From: Paracholeplasma brassicae
GTDB taxonomy: Bacteria; Bacillota_I; Bacilli_A; Acholeplasmatales; UBA5453
DNA length: 64,000 nucleotides
Direction of reading: 5' to 3'
Assembly (NCBI RefSeq): GCF_000967915.1
Contig: NC_022549.1
Location: 1,042,366-1,106,365, forward strand
The position numbers and the translations under genes were made by a program. Under the pieces are notes generated by a model. The model was given only the letters and a program-made list of their open reading frames with translations. It made no database searches and was not told where the DNA came from. Shown here in pieces: positions 52,053 to 61,780 of the stretch. How positions within the stretch are numbered: position 1 is the stretch's first letter; each line of letters opens with the position of its first letter.

Positions 52053-54131
52053 TTATTTTTTGTCTTTTTCAGTTAATAAATTTTCGAATAAGTCACCGAT
52101 GGTTGTCGTTGCTTCTTCGTCATGTGTTAAATATTGTTCATACTCACTTCTTAATGAATCCTCTGCAATTTGTTTAACCGATAACTTTAAATACCATTCT
52201 TTTGGATTTACATCGATTACTCTTGCTTGCATAGTATCACCTACTGCAAATAAATCTTCGATTTTGTTGACTCTTTCTGTTGATAATTCAGATACAGGAA
52301 TAAAGCCTACAACACCTTTAGCTTCAACATTCATGCCTTTATCAGTAATGATTTCAATCACTTTGACTTCAACATTTTCTCCACGTTTAAATGAAACATT
52401 TTTCCATGGGTTGTCAAATAATGCTTTTCTACTTAAGCTGATCTTTTTCTTTTTAACATCTACTAATAACACGGCTGATTCGACCACATCGCCAATCTTA
52501 ACAAAATTAGCGAAATTATCATTTGGATTCCAAGAATATTCTGATTGGTGTAATAAACCACGAACACCTTCTTCTAATTCAATGATTAAACCAAATGGCA
52601 GTTTTTGAACCACGGCACCTTTAACCGCACTACCTTTTTTATGCTCTTCTGAAAAAGCTTCAAACGGTGTTGGCAGTAACGCTTTATGAGATAAATCTAA
52701 TCTCATGCCTTCTTTTTTAATTACTTTGACTTCGATTTCATCACCAAGTTTAATTACTTCGTTGATGTCTTCAATACGTCTGTGTTGAATTTGTGAAATA
52801 CGAAGCAACCCTGCAACGTGGTTAAATCTAACGGTTGCCGCATGTGGTTCAATGCGTTCAATCGTTCCTTTTAACACATCGCCTGTGTTGATTTGATCGA
52901 TTTCTTCTTTACGTGCATTTTGTCTTTCTTCTAGTTCTTGTTGACGTCTTGCTTCAAAAATTTGCTTTCTTGAGGCAATCAAACGTGGTCTCTTTCCATT
53001 TTTCACTTCGATTAAATGAACTTCAAGTGTTTGACCCTTTAATGTGTCTTTACTTTCTACAAGTTCACGATCAAGTAAGCCATATGGTAAGAATATGTCA
53101 AATCCTTCGTATTTTAAATGAAGGCCTTTTTCGTCTACTTTAGTAATTTTTGTTTCAATTGTTTTGTTGTCTTTGTAAGCATCTTCGATTACTTTGAAAC
53201 TTTCGTCTTTTAGTAATGGTAAACGACTTAATAAAATATAAGAAGGTTCATCATTCATTTTTGTGATGATTGCAGTTACTTTGTCTCCTTCTTTCACTAC
53301 ATCTTTAAAAGAGGTAATATTCTTACCGTAAAACTCTACGAACATTCTGCCTTCTTCAAAGTTTTCGAGTGTCAAATAGATAACGTTGTCTTCAACTTTG
53401 AAAACCGTTCCCTCTACTTTATCACGCACCTTTAGTGTTTGAAACTTAACGTCCTTCATTTGTAGTTCTTCCATGGTAATTCTCCTTTTCAATATTTCGT
53501 TTGTGATACGCTCAATCGTATCCTCTATTGTAAAATTTGTTGTGTCAATGACAATTGCATCTGTTGCTACAACAAGTGGTGATTCCTTACGTGTTGAATC
53601 TTTTAAATCACGTTCTTGTAATTCTTTAGCTAATTGTTCAATGTCTTGTGTGACATTGTTAACTTCTTTATCTTTAAGACGTCTTTTGGCTCTTTCTTTA
53701 ACATGAGCCGTTAAGAAAATCTTTAAATCTGCGTTTGGCAGAACAACGGTTCCGATATCTCTACCATCCATGATAACATCAATATTTTTAGCAGCCTCTT
53801 GTTGAATACTAACGAGTGTACGTCTAACGTATGGAAAGCTTGATACTTTAGAAACATTTTTCGTTACTTTATCATCCCTGATTTTCGTAGTGACGTCAAT
53901 TCCATTTGCATAGATTTTTTCGTTCTTATATTCAATTTTAACTTTGCTAACAAATTCATATTCGGATTCATCGTCTAAATTAATGCCTTTTTCTAAGGCT
54001 AAATACGTGATGGCACGGTACATTGCGCCAGTATCAATATGTGTTAAATTTAGCTTTTCGGCTATTTTTTTACTTATCGTTGACTTCCCGCTGCCAGCTG
54101 GTCCGTCAATTGCAACTTTAAATCCTGGCAT
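52053..54131 (-). CDS. Fused cytidylate kinase and ribosomal protein S1
   Basis: 692 aa from the ATG at 54131 (GGAGGG six bases upstream). Residues 1-~215 are Cmk: FKVAIDGPAGSGKSTISKK, HIDTGAMYRAIT, MDGRDIGTVVLP and LKDSTRKESPL. From about residue 225 at least five S1 RNA-binding repeats follow. Between them, at 53474, an in-frame ATG (MEELQMKDV) has AAAGGAG seven bases upstream, so S1 may also be made alone. In Bacillus these are two genes. The fusion either is real or hides a lost stop or frameshift at the junction. Confidence 0.88.
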   Translation of the reverse strand: MPGFKVAIDGPAGSGKSTISKKIAEKLNLTHIDTGAMYRAITYLALEKGINLDDESEYEFVSKVKIEYKNEKIYANGIDVTTKIRDDKVTKNVSKVSSFPYVRRTLVSIQQEAAKNIDVIMDGRDIGTVVLPNADLKIFLTAHVKERAKRRLKDKEVNNVTQDIEQLAKELQERDLKDSTRKESPLVVATDAIVIDTTNFTIEDTIERITNEILKRRITMEELQMKDVKFQTLKVRDKVEGTVFKVEDNVIYLTLENFEEGRMFVEFYGKNITSFKDVVKEGDKVTAIITKMNDEPSYILLSRLPLLKDESFKVIEDAYKDNKTIETKITKVDEKGLHLKYEGFDIFLPYGLLDRELVESKDTLKGQTLEVHLIEVKNGKRPRLIASRKQIFEARRQQELEERQNARKEEIDQINTGDVLKGTIERIEPHAATVRFNHVAGLLRISQIQHRRIEDINEVIKLGDEIEVKVIKKEGMRLDLSHKALLPTPFEAFSEEHKKGSAVKGAVVQKLPFGLIIELEEGVRGLLHQSEYSWNPNDNFANFVKIGDVVESAVLLVDVKKKKISLSRKALFDNPWKNVSFKRGENVEVKVIEIITDKGMNVEAKGVVGFIPVSELSTERVNKIEDLFAVGDTMQARVIDVNPKEWYLKLSVKQIAEDSLRSEYEQYLTHDEEATTTIGDLFENLLTEKDKK

Positions 54132-54181
54132 GTTAACCCTCCACACCTATTAATTATAACATTATAATTATAAATTATCTA

Positions 54182-54917
54182 TTATATTTTTGTCTTTTTT
54201 GTATGCGCATACAATTTTTTCACTTCATGAATTGAAAGCTCTCGATATGAACCTCTTTGAACACCATCGAGTGTTAAGAAATCGTATTCAACACGCGTTA
54301 AATTCTTAACAGGGTATCCTAGCGCTTCAAACATTTGTCTGACTTGTCTATTTTTCCCTTCTGTGATTGTAATACGCACAAGAGATGAATTCTCTTTTAC
54401 TTTTACTTCTTCTAATCTTGCTTCTGCCTTTTTAGTTAGGTAATTATTCTCAATTCTAACACCTGCTTTTAGTTGGCGAATGATGTGTTTATTTACCAAA
54501 CCTTCAACGCGTGCTAAATATGTTTTTCTTACGCCAAAGTCAGGCTTCGTTAAAAAATAATTTAAATTGCCATCGTTAGTTAACAACAGCAACCCTGCGG
54601 TGTCAAAGTCAAGTCTTCCAACCGGAAACACACGGTACCTCTTATCAACTTCATCTAATAAATCAACAACCGTTTTACGATTTTTTTCGTCTTTAACCGT
54701 TGTGACGACACCCGTAGGTTTGTTCATAAGATAATAAACGTGTTTTTCTTTTTCTAAGACTTTGTCTTCTATCATGACTAGATCATTCTCGTTGACGTCA
54801 TATCCTGGTTCAAGAATTACATTTCCATTGACTTTTACTTTTCCTGAGGTAATTATTTCAACTGCCCCACGTCGTGAGGCAATGCCGGCTTCAGCTAATT
54901 TTTTTTGTTAATCTCAT
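54182..54917 (-). CDS. rluB: Pseudouridine synthase RluB/RsuA family, frame broken at A8
   Basis: An ATG at 54917 (GGAGG upstream) starts MRLTKK, then an A8 run (54906-54899) shifts into a stop after ISN-type residues. Removing one A gives LAEAGIASRRGAVEII, the start of the S4 domain, running into the catalytic domain with GRLDFDTAGLLLLTNDG (catalytic Asp) and GKNRQVRQMFEALGYPV, total 244 aa. Without repair, translation could restart at the ATG 54775, losing S4. Modifies 23S rRNA (U2605 for RluB). The intact remainder argues against a dead gene. Confidence 0.85.
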
Positions 54918-54946
54918 TTTCATTGCCTCCATTACATCTATCTATC

Positions 54947-54952
54947 ATTATA
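54947..54952 (-). promoter_or_regulatory. Extended -10 promoter of rluB
   Basis: TGTTATAAT 30 bases before the ATG, downstream of the efp terminator. Confidence 0.65.
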
Positions 54953-54974
54953 ACATAGACAGATGATTATTCCA

Positions 54975-55000
54975 TAAAAAAGGGTGATGAACTCACCCGT
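54975..55000 (-). terminator. Terminator after efp
   Basis: Minus-strand CGGGTGA / TCACCC stem with loop GTTCA and six T. Separates efp from rluB-cmk. Confidence 0.88.
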
Positions 55001-55011
55001 TTTGGTTAATC

Positions 55012-55575
55012 TTATTTATCTCTTGAAACGTAGGAACCATCTTGTGTACTAACGATGATTTTTTCGCCTTGTTCAATGAACATTGGGACTTTTACTAATA
55101 GCCCTGTTTGAACGATCGCGTCTTTTAAAGCGTTTGTTTTTGTGTCTCCTTTGACGCCAGGCACAGTTTCAGTTACTTCTAATACGACTTTGTCTGGTAA
55201 GATAACACCAAGTACTTCAATTTCGTTATAGAACATAACATCAACTTCCATACCTTCAAATATAAACTTACTTTCATATGCGATTTGCGCTTGTGTCAGT
55301 TCGATTTGTTCGTAAGTTTCCATGTTCATGAAAACGTGAGCATCCCCATTAACGTATAAATATTGCATTCTGGTTTTGTCAATTTGTGCACGATCAACTT
55401 TTTCACTTGCATTAAATGTGTAGTCAATCACAGAACCTGTTCTTAAATTTCTTAATTTAGAACGAACGAATGCAGCACCTTTACCTGGTTTAACGTGCAT
55501 AAATTCGATGATTTGATAGATGTTACCATCAAAACTAATTGTTAATCCTGTTTTAAAATCACTTGTACTAATCAT
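55012..55575 (-). CDS. efp: Elongation factor P
   Basis: 187 aa, usual length. Relieves ribosome stalling at polyproline. N-terminal KOW-like domain with the modified-Lys loop [18 protein letters not shown], then two OB-type domains ending [16 protein letters not shown] before the ATG. Own promoter, but downstream of aroQ in the same direction. Confidence 0.97.
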   Translation of the reverse strand: MISTSDFKTGLTISFDGNIYQIIEFMHVKPGKGAAFVRSKLRNLRTGSVIDYTFNASEKVDRAQIDKTRMQYLYVNGDAHVFMNMETYEQIELTQAQIAYESKFIFEGMEVDVMFYNEIEVLGVILPDKVVLEVTETVPGVKGDTKTNALKDAIVQTGLLVKVPMFIEQGEKIIVSTQDGSYVSRDK

Positions 55576-55604
55576 AATTTACCTCCTCGAAAATTTCCTT
55601 TATA

Positions 55605-55632
55605 ATTATATCATAAAAAAATCAATTGTCAT
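55605..55632 (-). promoter_or_regulatory. Promoter of efp
   Basis: -35 ATGACA (55632-55627), 16-base spacer, extended -10 TGATATAAT (-10 at 55610-55605). The -35 overlaps the aroQ stop. Confidence 0.75.
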
Positions 55633-56048
55633 ATTTTTTTGGTTAACATTTCAATCGCTTGTAGATAGCTTTGTTCTTTAAGTCCTTTTACATAAACATC
55701 TGCAAGTGCTTCAAACAAATCGATATGTCTAAATTCTTCACGCAACCTTATGTCACTAAGGTGACAGATACCTTTTGGCTTTGTTACAATCTCAAATGCA
55801 TCTCTTAGTGCGATGCTATAATGTGCAAAAGCCCCTGGATTCATTAACATAAAATCATAGTTATCGTTTGTTTGTAATAAATCAATTAGAACCGATTCGG
55901 AATTCGATTGAACAAACTCAAAATCAATTGATGGGTAAGTTTTTTTAATCAATTCGTTTAACTCACTTAATGTCAGACTACCATAATGTGTTTGATTACG
56001 CTTTCCAAGCATATTTAAATTAGGACCATTAATGATTAAGGCTTTCAT
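55629..56048 (-). CDS. aroQ: 3-dehydroquinate dehydratase, type II
   Basis: 139 aa. INGPNLNMLGKRNQTHYG at the N-terminus (catalytic Tyr region), NPGAFAHYSIALRDA near residue 75 and CHLSDIRLREEFRH near 100. Third step of the shikimate pathway. Overlaps aroK by four bases. Only these two pathway genes are here; others must lie elsewhere or be missing. Confidence 0.94.
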   Translation of the reverse strand: MKALIINGPNLNMLGKRNQTHYGSLTLSELNELIKKTYPSIDFEFVQSNSESVLIDLLQTNDNYDFMLMNPGAFAHYSIALRDAFEIVTKPKGICHLSDIRLREEFRHIDLFEALADVYVKGLKEQSYLQAIEMLTKKI

Positions 56049-56542
56049 TTTAAATACCCCTCTTCTTTTAACCTTGAGATGATTGTTTCTACTGTTTTTT
56101 CTAACTGATGATCATTATCGACAATGACATCTGCAAAGAAAATATAACTCATCATTCGCTTATTAAAAAGTTGATCCAAACTTTGTTGTTGCAATAACGG
56201 CCTTGGAAAATCATTTTTAATGCGTTTTTCAATGACATCTAGTTCAGTATTTAGATAGACGACTACGCCATTAAAATGCTCTTTATTTTCATTATTAGTA
56301 ACAATCCCACCACCGGTCGATACCACCATTTGGTCACAAGATTTCACTTCAATTAACGCTTCGGTCTCTAATTTTCGAAACGTTTGTTCGCCATATTTGT
56401 CAAATATTTCATCGATAAACATTAAGGCATTGCGTTCGATTTGTGCATCTAAATCAACAAACGTATAAGCCAGTTTTTGTGCTAATGATTTTCCTACGGT
56501 GGTTTTTCCACTCCCCGGCATACCAATTAAATAGATATTCAT
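56045..56542 (-). CDS. aroK: Shikimate kinase
   Basis: 165 aa. Walker A GMPGSGKTTVGKSLA, DLDAQIE substrate site, STGGGIV near residue 78 and FPRPLL lid region near 115. Phosphorylates shikimate with ATP. One base after miaA and four-base overlap with aroQ, thus one operon with mutS-mutL-miaA. Confidence 0.93.
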   Translation of the reverse strand: MNIYLIGMPGSGKTTVGKSLAQKLAYTFVDLDAQIERNALMFIDEIFDKYGEQTFRKLETEALIEVKSCDQMVVSTGGGIVTNNENKEHFNGVVVYLNTELDVIEKRIKNDFPRPLLQQQSLDQLFNKRMMSYIFFADVIVDNDHQLEKTVETIISRLKEEGYLK

Positions 56543-56543
56543 A

Positions 56544-57428
56544 TTACTCCTTTAAGAATTGATTGCACCTGATTTTCAGTGCTTCAATCGTTTGATTTAG
56601 CTCATTGTGATTAACGTTTATTATGGTCGCATCCATTTGATGTTTAAACCAAGTTTCTTGTCTTTTAGCTAAATGTCTTGTCTTCTTTTTGATTTCAATT
56701 AGTGCTTCTTCTAAGCTTATCGAGCCTTCAAAGTAGGCATTTAATTCACGATACCCTAAGATATTTAGAGTGATTCCTTCTTGATAGAGGTGAAACGCTT
56801 CTTCAACAAATCCCTCATTAACCATTTGGTCGACCCTCAAGTTAATACGTTCGTATAACTGTTCACGAGGCATTGTCAAATAAATAACAAGTGCATCATA
56901 GAGTCGTTCATCCTTCTTAACTAACTCACTTCGTTTAACGTTTGAATCCGCTTGAAGTATGGCACGAATGATACGTCTTCGATTGTTTTGATGCAGTTCA
57001 TTCGCTGTCTTTGCATCTTTGGATTTTAAAAGTTCGTGTAGTGCTTCATTTGAATAGGAATCGTACATCGATTCATCTTTTATATCGTATTTTGGTGCAT
57101 AAAACTCATAATTATCGATGACGGCTTTGATGTATAGTCCCGTGCCACCAACAATCATTGGTACCTTGATTTTATCAATTAAAGCTCTAGACATCGTTTG
57201 AAACTGAGCCACATCGTAGGTTTCGTTTGGCTCTTTGATATCGATTAAGTGATGAATTACCCCTTGTTTTTCATCACCCTTGATTTTGGCAGATCCTACA
57301 TCTAATCGTTTGTAAACCTGTACAGAGTCACCACTAATGATTTCAGCACTCAGGTGTTTAGCTAATTCGATTGAAATCGCGGTTTTTCCGACCGCGGTAG
57401 GTCCACATAAAACAATCACTTTTTTCAT
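56544..57428 (-). CDS. miaA: tRNA dimethylallyltransferase
   Basis: 294 aa. LCGPTAVGKTAISIELA (P-loop), SGDSVQVYKRLDVGSAK, GGTGLYIKAVID and LGYRELNAYFEG. Adds an isopentenyl group to A37 of tRNAs, the substrate for MiaB, whose gene ends at the right edge of the window. ATGA overlap with mutL. Confidence 0.96.
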   Translation of the reverse strand: MKKVIVLCGPTAVGKTAISIELAKHLSAEIISGDSVQVYKRLDVGSAKIKGDEKQGVIHHLIDIKEPNETYDVAQFQTMSRALIDKIKVPMIVGGTGLYIKAVIDNYEFYAPKYDIKDESMYDSYSNEALHELLKSKDAKTANELHQNNRRRIIRAILQADSNVKRSELVKKDERLYDALVIYLTMPREQLYERINLRVDQMVNEGFVEEAFHLYQEGITLNILGYRELNAYFEGSISLEEALIEIKKKTRHLAKRQETWFKHQMDATIINVNHNELNQTIEALKIRCNQFLKE

Positions 57429-59212
57429 ACGATTCGTTTAAACTTCTTTTCAATTTCATACAGTGAAAATGAAATTATGATTGGTCTGCCATGTGGGCAA
57501 AAATAGGGGTTTTCACAGTTTCTAAGTTCACTCATTAAATGATATATTTCATCTGAGTTCAAGGCTTTATTCGCTTTAATTGCACCTTTGCAACTGATGT
57601 CCTTAGCGAGTTGATCTCGTAATCGACTTAAGTCAATGGTTTGATATCGATCCAACTCTTCAATCATGCCATAAATCATGTAGTCAAGGTCTTTTTCATC
57701 AAGCCAAATGGGTATTTCTCTTAAATGATAACTGTTTTGACCAAACGGTTCAAACAGTAACCCTAACTTTTGAAATAGCGTTTGATTTGAATCAATCATG
57801 TTTTTTTCATTTGCTCTAAAATCATAAAGATGTGGCACAAGTAGTTGTTTTCTAGTTTGTGAAGGCTCCCCAAGTTTTTTATAATAAATTTCGTAACGAA
57901 TTCGTTCAGCAGCTGCGTGCTGATCCACTAAAAACAACCCTTCTTTATTTTGAAATAATAGATAGGTACCCGCATAAGTCCCTACGTAATCAAAATCGGG
58001 TATGCCTCGTTTAACTTCATTAAATTCAACCTTTTGTTCTTCAAAATTATTGATATCGTTGATTATTTCTTGATTACCATTTGATTTGTATTCAACATAA
58101 TCGGTTGGCCCTAATTTTGGTAATTGCTCTTCTTTAATCGTTAATAAAGCGTCTTCAAATCCACTGAGTTGCTTATAGTTTTCTGTTGCTGAGTCCATAG
58201 GCTTTAAGACATCTTCAATGATTCTAGGTTTTTTTGTTAGCGTTTGATAAATCAGTTTTCGAATCATTGATGCCAAAACGTACTCATTAGATAGTTTAAT
58301 CTCTCGTTTTTGAGGGTGTACGTTGACATCGATTAAGGATGGATCTATTGTTATTCTAATCACAGCAATCGGGTATCTATTGACCATGATGTAGGTGTGA
58401 TAGCCCTCGACAACCGCGTTGATTAACAAGTAGTTTTTAATCGTTCGACCATTGACTAAAATCGTAATATCGTTTTTCTTGGCTTTATTATAGGTTGGAG
58501 AGGCTAAAAAAGCATCGATTCTTATATCATTTTCATTGATTGTTGCTTTTTCTAACGTCCTACCTATTTCTTTTCCATGAATTTGTGCAAATAAATTAGG
58601 ATAGCTCTTGTCACCAAAAGATTGTTTTAGGACTTTATCTTCATGTGTCAATATAAACCGAACCTCTGGATTTGAAAGCATCGCTTCATCCACAACTTCC
58701 TGAATGTATGCGAGTTCTGTTTGAGGTGATTTGATGTATTTGAGTCTTGCTGGTACGTTATAAAATAGATCGTTAACAATGACCTCTGTGCCTTCATTTA
58801 AAGCACTTGAGCCATCAGAGTAGAGTTTTCCGCCATGATAGGTCACCTGATAGCCAGAGCCATCGTTCGTTTTTGATTTGATTGTCAGTTTCGAAACCGA
58901 CGCAATCGAAGGAATCGCCTCACCTCGGAAACCCAAGCTTTTAATATGTGCTAAATCATATTCATTTTTAATTTTAGATGTCGCATGTCTAAAAAAGGCT
59001 AGATGGATATCATCTTTATCCATTCCTACGCCATTATCAATGACTTTTATTTCACCTAAACCATAATCTTTGATGTGAATTTCAATCGAGGTTGCCTCTG
59101 CATCGATGGCATTTTCAATGAGTTCTTTTAGTGCTGAAGCGGGTCTTGAAACCACTTCACCAGCGGCAATCATATTTGATAATCGTTCATCAAGTTTGAT
59201 AATTCTAGCCAT
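57425..59212 (-). CDS. mutL: DNA mismatch repair protein MutL
   Basis: 595 aa. GHKL ATPase N-terminus: IAAGEVVSRPASALKELIEN, DNGVGM, FRGEAIPSIASVS, LFYNVPARLKYIKS. The C-terminal endonuclease site is complete: DQHAAAERIRYE, SCKGAIKANK and CPHGRPI. So it should nick DNA itself, as in bacteria without MutH. Sixteen bases after mutS. Presence of MutSL is notable for a Mollicute, since mycoplasmas proper lack it. Confidence 0.97.
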   Translation of the reverse strand: MARIIKLDERLSNMIAAGEVVSRPASALKELIENAIDAEATSIEIHIKDYGLGEIKVIDNGVGMDKDDIHLAFFRHATSKIKNEYDLAHIKSLGFRGEAIPSIASVSKLTIKSKTNDGSGYQVTYHGGKLYSDGSSALNEGTEVIVNDLFYNVPARLKYIKSPQTELAYIQEVVDEAMLSNPEVRFILTHEDKVLKQSFGDKSYPNLFAQIHGKEIGRTLEKATINENDIRIDAFLASPTYNKAKKNDITILVNGRTIKNYLLINAVVEGYHTYIMVNRYPIAVIRITIDPSLIDVNVHPQKREIKLSNEYVLASMIRKLIYQTLTKKPRIIEDVLKPMDSATENYKQLSGFEDALLTIKEEQLPKLGPTDYVEYKSNGNQEIINDINNFEEQKVEFNEVKRGIPDFDYVGTYAGTYLLFQNKEGLFLVDQHAAAERIRYEIYYKKLGEPSQTRKQLLVPHLYDFRANEKNMIDSNQTLFQKLGLLFEPFGQNSYHLREIPIWLDEKDLDYMIYGMIEELDRYQTIDLSRLRDQLAKDISCKGAIKANKALNSDEIYHLMSELRNCENPYFCPHGRPIIISFSLYEIEKKFKRIV

Positions 59213-59228
59213 CGTTTCTCCTCCTTAA

Positions 59229-61757
59229 TCAGTTAATTTCGTCTTGAAGCTCTTTTAAAATCACGAGTGCTTCAAGTGGTGTTAATTCATTGATGTTCAC
59301 TTGTTTTAATCGATTGACAACCAGTTCTAATTCACTTGTTAATACTTGTTGATTATCCTGTGCTTCATAATCATCAAAATTAAACAAATTTAGTAAAATC
59401 GTTTTATCTTTATCACTTTCAAGGTGTTTTAGAATATCATTACTACGTTTTATGATAGATTTTGGTAGTTTCGCTAGTTCTGCAACGTTTATCCCGTAGG
59501 ATTTATCGGTTGGTCCTTCTTCTACTTTGTGTAGAAACACAATTTGCTTATTTTCTTCATTGGCTGTCACATGGACATTTTTTAGCCTTTCAAGTGTTTC
59601 TTCTAAGCGTGTTAACTCATGATAGTGTGTTGAAAATAGAGTAATCGCTTTTGTTTTCTCATGTACGTATTCAATAATTGCTTGTGCAATCGCCATGCCA
59701 TCATAGGTCGCCGTTCCACGTCCAATTTCATCAAAAATCAACAATGAGTTTTTTGTTGCATACTTTAGTGCTTCATTGGTCTCTTTCATCTCAACCATGA
59801 ACGTCGATTGTCCACCAGCTAAATCATCCTGTGCCCCAATTCGAGTGTATATCGCATCAAAAAGTGGCAAATTAGCCTCAGAAGCAGGCACAAAAGCCCC
59901 CATTTGAGCTAAGATAACGATTTGCGCAAACATACGCATGTAGGTTGATTTACCGCTCATGTTTGGCCCAGTTATCAGTAAAATGCCGCCTTGTTTCACT
60001 AAGACATCATTTCTTACAAAACTTACCTTCGTATTTAATTCAACCACCGGATGTCGACCTTCTTTTATAAAAACGTCGTTTTTTTGATTAAATGAGGGTC
60101 TTACGTAGTGATTCTCAATGCTTGCTGTGGCTAGGGTTTGATACACATCAATTGTGGCAATTTGATCACTTAGGGATTGTAGGTCTTTCGTATAAGTGGC
60201 TACTTTATCTCTTAACTCAACGAATAGTTCGAATTCAAGTGCAAGCTCCTTTTCACCAGCACTTAATATCAACTGTTCTTTTTCCTTGAGTTCTGGTGTG
60301 ATAAACCGTTCAGATGACGTCAGCGTTTGACGACGTTCATAACCAAAAGAATCTTGTACTAACCCTAGATTGCCTTTTGATATTTCGATGTAGTAGCCAA
60401 AAACGCGATTATAGCCAATTTTAAGGTTCTTGATCCCTGTTTTCTCACGTTCCATTTGTTCGAAATTAGTCATCCATGTTTTACCATTAATCGAGAGATC
60501 TTTTAGTTCATCTAGGCGTTCATCGTAACCTTTTTTAATGATTCCACCATCTTTTAAAGTCAATGGCGGGTTATCTTCGATGGCTTTTTCTAGAAGTGAA
60601 TATAACGAACTAAAGTCATTGATTTCATTAGAGAAATTCGTTAGTTTTTGTTCGCTAAATTGATTTAGTGTTATCTTAATTAATGGAATTCGACTAAGTG
60701 TTTGTCTTAACTGCGCAAGGTCTTTACCTGAGGCATTTTGACTTGCGATTCTTGTAGTAATACGTCTTAAGTCATAAACACCTTGAAGTGCTTTTTTCAA
60801 ATCATCTCGCTTGAAGTGATCACTTCGAAGGGCTTCGATATAATCTAGTCTATCCTCAATTTGACTTTGATTATAAAGTGGCCGGTCTAACATGTCTTTT
60901 AATTTTCTTGAACCGAGTGCAGTCACACAGTGATCTAAAACATCTAATAACGATTGATTCTTACGCTGTTTGTTCGAAGTCATTAATTCTAATGAGTTTT
61001 TAGAATTCAAATCCATTTTTAGATAATCTTCTTCATTGATCACATTTACATTTGAAAACTGTAATAATTCCGCTTTTTGTGTTTGTTTAAAATAATTTAG
61101 TAGTCTTTTTACGGCTTTCGCAGGCGTGAAATCAATCTCACTTGCTAATTGATGTTCAAAATAACCTTCTTCGTATGAAACCAGAACGTGATTTCTTAGT
61201 TCATTTTCTAATTTTTCTTCATTTGAAGAAATTAAAACCTCTTTTAAACCTAATTGAAGTACAACTTTAATCAAATTTTCTTCTTTTTGATTTTGGATAA
61301 GGTTTAAATCCCCTGTCGAAATATCCCCAAAAGCAATGTGATAAAGTGATTTATCTTTTATAATTGAGCCAATGTAATTATAGTATGCCCCATCTAAAAT
61401 GCCCTCATCAATTACCATGCCAGGCGTAATCATCTTCACAACTTCACGCTTGACTAATCCATTGCCTGGTTCTGTGACTTGTTCTGCAATTGCTATTTTG
61501 TATCCTTTTTGTATTAACTTTTGAACATACGGTAAAACCGCATGATGTGGTACACCACACATTGGAACACGTTCTTTGGCACCGGCATCTCTACCAGTTA
61601 ATGCAATCTCTAACTCCTTAGAAGCTGTGATCGCATCTTCAAAAAACATCTCATAGAAATCACCTAATCTAAAAAAGACTAGCGCATCCGCATAGTCCTT
61701 TTTTAATGTTAAGTATTGTTCCATCATGGGGGTGTATTTAATGTCTTCTTTGTCCAT
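59229..61757 (-). CDS. mutS: DNA mismatch repair protein MutS
   Basis: 842 aa. Mismatch-reading motif RLGDFYEMFFEDA near residue 31, connector and lever domains, Walker A TGPNMSGKSTYMR near 605, LIFDEIGRGTATYDG near 680 and STHYHELTRLE near 715, C-terminal dimer helix. Binds mismatches and recruits MutL. 23 bases after the 520-aa gene. Confidence 0.98.
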   Translation of the reverse strand: MDKEDIKYTPMMEQYLTLKKDYADALVFFRLGDFYEMFFEDAITASKELEIALTGRDAGAKERVPMCGVPHHAVLPYVQKLIQKGYKIAIAEQVTEPGNGLVKREVVKMITPGMVIDEGILDGAYYNYIGSIIKDKSLYHIAFGDISTGDLNLIQNQKEENLIKVVLQLGLKEVLISSNEEKLENELRNHVLVSYEEGYFEHQLASEIDFTPAKAVKRLLNYFKQTQKAELLQFSNVNVINEEDYLKMDLNSKNSLELMTSNKQRKNQSLLDVLDHCVTALGSRKLKDMLDRPLYNQSQIEDRLDYIEALRSDHFKRDDLKKALQGVYDLRRITTRIASQNASGKDLAQLRQTLSRIPLIKITLNQFSEQKLTNFSNEINDFSSLYSLLEKAIEDNPPLTLKDGGIIKKGYDERLDELKDLSINGKTWMTNFEQMEREKTGIKNLKIGYNRVFGYYIEISKGNLGLVQDSFGYERRQTLTSSERFITPELKEKEQLILSAGEKELALEFELFVELRDKVATYTKDLQSLSDQIATIDVYQTLATASIENHYVRPSFNQKNDVFIKEGRHPVVELNTKVSFVRNDVLVKQGGILLITGPNMSGKSTYMRMFAQIVILAQMGAFVPASEANLPLFDAIYTRIGAQDDLAGGQSTFMVEMKETNEALKYATKNSLLIFDEIGRGTATYDGMAIAQAIIEYVHEKTKAITLFSTHYHELTRLEETLERLKNVHVTANEENKQIVFLHKVEEGPTDKSYGINVAELAKLPKSIIKRSNDILKHLESDKDKTILLNLFNFDDYEAQDNQQVLTSELELVVNRLKQVNINELTPLEALVILKELQDEIN

Positions 61758-61780
61758 TCAATCACCTTATTCTAATATAA

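Noticed and set aside
52060-52608. 182-codon plus-strand frame opposite the S1 repeats
   Set aside because: Serine/threonine-rich antisense shadow typical of frames opposite charged coiled regions; no initiation signals.
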